Shown one piece after another: positions 59,495 to 64,000 of a stretch of 64,000 nt of DNA. Under the pieces are notes generated by a model. That model was not told where the DNA came from, did not search any database, and saw only the letters and a list, made by a program, of their open reading frames with translations. This DNA comes from Rhododendron vialii. Its lineage: Eukaryota; Streptophyta; Magnoliopsida; Ericales; Ericaceae. The position numbers were made by a program, and so were the translations under genes. The DNA is taken from positions 2,497,501-2,561,500 of the forward strand of contig NC_080568.1 of assembly GCF_030253575.1 (NCBI RefSeq), written 5' to 3'. Position 1 is the stretch's first letter. The number at the start of each line of letters is the position of its first letter.

Positions 59495-61260
59495 TTCACG
59501 TTTTATAGTAATTTAGAGTAAGTATTATAATTACAATTTTAATTACAACTACAACGTATGATTGTGATATAATCGTATTATTCCATTTATCCTTCACTTC
59601 TATATTGTAGGTTAAAACGTACATTAGCTTTTATCCCCTCGGAAGAGAATTGAATTAGCGTTCTCTTCTCATTCTACAAATTAGACTACGTATTAAGCAG
59701 ATTATAAATCATTAAGCTATTAGTAAGTAGATTATAAATCATTAAGCTATGAGAAAGAAGCGTAACTTTAGTATTTCTTTTTCTTAGGCATCCCTCGTAT
59801 GTCGTCAGACCCTCCTCCATAAGCCGGCAAAACACGTACGTACAATATTTTAAATTATCAGGTAGGCAGTAAAGTTCGACTAGAAGATCTAGTGCTTGAT
59901 TTGATACAATATCATATCGATAATTACCAAGCCATTTAAAAGCTTAAGTAATTTAGTGAGAGAGAGAGAGAGGGGGGAACTTTGTTCACACTCTCTTTTA
60001 CACCATGTTATATAAATATATGTCATATCGTGATTGTTTTCTCATTTTCAAGAACCAAATTCATGATGTTCATGCATGAAGTCTGTGAATTGGTTAAACT
60101 AGGTGGTTATATGGACTATATAAGGGAAAATATGGTGTTTTGGATTTTCTTCTCTTTTTTTTCGAGCAAAAAAAGTATGGTGTTAAGAAACATACATCTA
60201 CTACCAAAGAATCTCTATCCGTCTTTCTTTTCTCGTACCTCTCCCCTAATCTACTAATAAAGCCGTCCAAGGTACTCCGAGTTGATCTCATTTTCTTTCC
60301 CCTATCCGTCTTCCTTTTCTCGTAACTCTCCCCTAGCTAATCTCGCAGTAAGGCCTTTCGAGGTACCCGAGTTCTCGTTTTCTCTCGCGCGTCCTTCTGG
60401 CCTTGGATTACTACTAAGGGAGACTCGGGCTCTGTGAGATTTGAAGAGATGTTTGGAAGGGATTCATAGGCAAAATTCGTAATTTGTTTAGATGCTCTTT
60501 TCTCGATGTACCCTTTCGAATTATATAAAAAGTTTCGTTTGCTGAGCAAAAAAAAAAAACGTAATCTGTTGCTCCTCTTTTCTGTTTACTGTTTTTCTGT
60601 TTTCGGCTGTAATTCCAACTTTTGGTTGGATGTTTTCGTCTTTTGTTTTGCGCATGATTGGCTTGAGTGTAAGTGCCAACCTAGTTTACATATACTTAAG
60701 TTGCGATGCGATGCAATATCATCGATGTACCCTCAACTAGTTTCTAATTATAAAATCTCTTCCTTGCCGATTAAAAAAAAAAAAACCACTCTGAAGACAT
60801 GCAAACTAGCGAAGGATTAAGTCTTTGGTTCACTATTTTATTTGTTAATGACAGAACTGATCGGAATTTTTTATTTTTATTTTCATAGAATGATTGCACT
60901 TCGAAAATTCTCGAACTATACATCATCAAATACTATATATTAATTTGTTCTGCCGCCGCTAGGACTTGGTAGTATATTCTAAGACAAATAAAATAGTTTT
61001 TTTTTTTTTTAGAGGCAACAAATAAAATAGTTGCATCATGCAGCATGCATTCCAGCAAAATTTGTAAAGATATAAATTTTCCAACAGCTCTTTAAAAAAG
61101 GACATACTATCAAAAAACAGGAGACAAAAGAACATTCTATCTCCCAAATAAAATTTCAATGTTACGTAAAATTCAGCAAAATTTTACACTAGCATACTTC
61201 TCTACGGGTTCAGTACGTAACGTCAAAGGTTATTTGTTCTCATATATTCGCGTCTCTTTC
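59495..61260. other. Spacer without supported gene
   Basis: A short duplication AGATTATAAATCATTAAGCT lies at 59699-59718 and 59728-59747. Otherwise low-complexity sequence with short frames of no recognisable family. Confidence 0.3.
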
Positions 61261-61545
61261 TATTAGATTGTTAACCACAAACTCATCTAAAAGTTTAAGC
61301 TTTAGAGAGAGGGACATCTTTATTATTTATATTCTCAACACGTTCCTTCACGTGTAGCCAGACTCTCCTCCATAAGCGGGCTAAACACATGTAAATTTTA
61401 ATCATTATGTAGGCGGTGAGTGTCGAACCAAAGATCTATTGCCTGCTCTGATACCATATTAGATTGTTAACTACCAACTAATCTAAAAGCTTAAGTTTTA
61501 GAGAAATGAGCAACTTTATTATTTATATTCTCAACACTTTCAAAC
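61261..61545. repeat. Two direct copies of a dispersed repeat
   Basis: TATTAGATTGTTAAC-AC-AACT and ATCTAAAAG-TTAAG-TTTAGAGA occur from 61261 and again about 187 bp later. Between them is TGCTCTGATACCATATTAGA, a segment I recall as common in plant repeat elements. Confidence 0.5.
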
Positions 61546-61570
61546 GAGTCATGATCGTGTGATTGTCAAT

Positions 61571-61860
61571 GCATAGGAACAGAGATGACGAAAGGGTCAA
61601 GGTTAAAGCTACTCAACAAGATGATTGATTCTTAGGCGTTTTTTTGGTTCGGTTGAAGTTTGGGGTGTTTCCTTTTGGGTTTTTTCTTTTGGTTGGATTC
61701 TTGCCAGCCTCGGGTTGCTAGCAGCATGTGATTGCCAGAATGAGGTCATGCCTTCTTGTGGTTTGTCCTTCCTCTGGTTTGATGTCTTATATTTGGATTC
61801 CTTTAATCTTTGTAATTCGTTTTCAAAGATTAATAAAATCTTTTTTTGCCGTTAAAAAAA
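61571..61860 (+). mobile_element. Probable LINE 3' end
   Basis: T/G-rich sequence ends with TTTGTAATTCG, AAAGATTAATAAAATC and a short A run (61854-61860), the usual layout of truncated plant LINE tails. No reverse transcriptase motif is present. Confidence 0.35.
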
Positions 61861-64000
61861 GAGAGAATAAAGATGAAGATAATAGGGGATGAAGGATCCC
61901 ATGCCTCCTTTCAGGTTAGGACAACGAGCGGCCGCATACTATTTGATTATGGAGCCCTAAAGAATTTCCATAGGTTGAAAAACAAAATAAGGCAGATCAA
62001 CTCAAGCAAATATGGGTGATGAACTTTTTCTCTCCTCTCATTATAATGTCTTTAGTTTCTTTTCTTCAGAAAATAATCCCTACCTAGCTGCATTCATGGA
62101 GACGACGGCACGACGCGAATAGATACGCGATCCTTAAGGAAGTATAACTCGAGATTAATCCTAGGTTAAACGCGTTATTGTTTTCTGTCATCCGAAATTC
62201 CCCAGTAATTTATCAAACCGTTATTTTTTTAATCGGCAAAGGAAAATAGTCTAAAATACTTTAAATTCCACATTGTAAACCAAGTTACACCAGGCAATAT
62301 TATTTTCCTGTCCAAATCATACAAAGTAGAACTATTTTCTAAGATGAGAAGATTTGGTGTATTATGTCTAAATCCACAATCTTTCTTCCCGCTGTTGATT
62401 GCTGGATTGAGACCCTAACACACCCACCGGATTCCGACGAATTAAACGAAATGCTTATTTTTACTGCTGTCCAACCTCTAGATTTGCCTAGCCAGCCCCC
62501 CAAAAAAAAAAAAACTCAAGATTTACCAGATACAGTATTTATTCACTGTTGATGAAAGGTCTCCATTAATGGTATCCATAGCTTTATAAGTTACTGTTAC
62601 ATTACATATCTGATGATCCATTTCTATAGTGAGAGAACTTTTACTCTTAGTAAAACTGTACCCTTTACAGATATGTGGAGTATATTGCTTACCTAATTGA
62701 GACCCAAAATATAGAGGTTACTTGAGACCCAAACTACAGCTCAGTTATGATCAGTAGGATACTTTTTGGGAATCCTTTTTTCTAATGGATAACGATGTAT
62801 TCGCGCGGCTAGCTTGCGTGCACCTTCGACTAATCCCAGAGAACCAAATGTTACTCGGGAAATCTTGGACTACAAATGTCCCCGTAGGCTCAATTTTTCG
62901 GTTATTTATTATTATGTCTACGACCTTAAAATATTGATGAAAAATTAAACCTTCCACAGAAGCATTCTCCGATCCGTGTTTGCTTTTTAACTGTTCTAGT
63001 CAACTTACACGCTCTTCCACCAATTCTGGTTCGGTACCCTGACACTAACGATCGAGCAAACAAACTTCCGGTGACTCCAAAATACAGGTTACTTCACAAA
63101 TTAATCTTGTAAACAAGGTTGCTTGTTTGCCTTTTAAATTCTAGTTTTCCAAATATTTTGCTTCTGATAATATATATATCTATATGTATAAATATATTTA
63201 TATATTTAATTTAAATATAACATTGTTTTTCAAGGATCATAGACAAATGTTACTTTCATGGATATATTTGAATGGAAGCAAACAGTAAACCCACATCAAC
63301 AACAACGAAAGCCCACTACGTTTTCCATTTTTTTTTTTTTTTGGGTCTCGAGGGGAATAGGGTGGTACGTAGTTTTCTCAATTACCTCAAATCTAATTAC
63401 CTAATTAACTTTTTTTAATTGAATTAACCTCAAAATTAACACTAAGAAGATTATAATAACGAACTTAACGTGCAACTTAGCTGCTCATTAACTTCCTTAA
63501 TTAGACTAAACACACCCGGTTTCTATCCTAATCCCATGAAACGATGGATCCTAGCTTTATAAGGTACTAAAACGCTAATAATACAAAAATAGAAAAATTG
63601 CTACCTAGCTAGAAATATACTTCCCACCTAAAACATGATGGAATCAGAAATGATAAAAATTTTACTACGACACCCCATTTTAGTTCCAGTGTTTCTGTCA
63701 TGCTCCTCTTACCAACCACGTCCATGTTCTTCCGCTTAAATTTAAACTGTTTTCCGATCGATATCCGATCACGGCGATTTTTAAAACGCAGTCGGCGTAC
63801 GTCCCGACGAGTTTTTAAAAACCAAACGTATTAAAAATCATCGAAAGGGGATGATTGTGTAACCCCATTTTTAAATATAAGCCCTTATGTACTAGCCGAT
63901 ATATACTGCCTGATATTAGCCGATATTTGGCCGCACTCTCGAACACCCCTTTGTATCATACCATTGGCTGATATTTGGCTGCATCTCCAACACAACCCCT
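61861..64000. other. Right-edge spacer
   Basis: No gene supported. GCTAGCTTGCGTGCACCTTC-GACTA (62809-62833) resembles a SINE 3' part. GCCGATAT words near 63890-63985 are repeated. Confidence 0.3.

Overview
This window looks like nuclear DNA of a flowering plant, probably a eudicot. The genes are split by many GT-AG introns, are widely spaced in AT-rich DNA, and sit among plant-type transposons (Stowaway, PIF/Harbinger, hAT, CACTA and tRNA-derived SINEs) and long GA/CT microsatellites. I saw no operons, CRISPR array, rRNA, certain tRNA or virus. The species cannot be fixed from the sequence alone.

All supported genes lie on the minus strand. From left to right they are: the first 221 bp of an unrecognised gene with a plastid-type N-terminus, running off the left edge; a ten-exon serine carboxypeptidase-like gene (SCPL45 type, 5322-9016); an intronless DYW-type PPR gene (21885-24380, closest in my memory to Arabidopsis At5g13230); a 17-exon SCD2-like gene for a coiled-coil membrane-trafficking protein (25960-34606); a NET3/KIP1-like actin-binding gene whose two exons are 2.3 kb apart (36679-39792); and a 14-exon poly(A) polymerase / tRNA nucleotidyltransferase family gene (45503-51645). 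The multi-exon models were built by hand from splice signals, phase and recalled protein families. Each gives a whole number of codons: 464, 553, 267 and 532 aa for SCPL, SCD2, NET3 and PAP.

The spaces hold layered repeats. At 0.6-3.4 kb nested MITEs include a Harbinger-like element carrying about 380 bp of (ACC)n. The 9.3-20.6 kb stretch is transposon debris ending in a 1.4-kb element with long inverted arms. A 4.4-kb CACTA element fills 40065-44490. From 51.7 kb to the right edge I find no gene I can support beyond one possible terminal exon.

The most informative structures are: (1) a tandem duplication that left a second, decayed copy of the SCD2 3' end beyond the PPR gene; this copy lacks a hAT MITE and a SINE that the intact copy carries, so it records their empty sites; (2) a GA/CT microsatellite that starts exactly where the splice donor of the NET3-like gene should be; (3) a GC-AG intron in the carboxypeptidase gene, with a decayed copy of the neighbouring exon end inside it; (4) a SINE inserted at the splice donor of exon 3 of the polymerase gene. 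The genes have unrelated jobs. Their grouping (SCPL45 near a poly(A)-polymerase gene; SCD2 near another poly(A)-polymerase gene) resembles what I recall of Arabidopsis chromosomes 1 and 3, which suggests an old conserved block.
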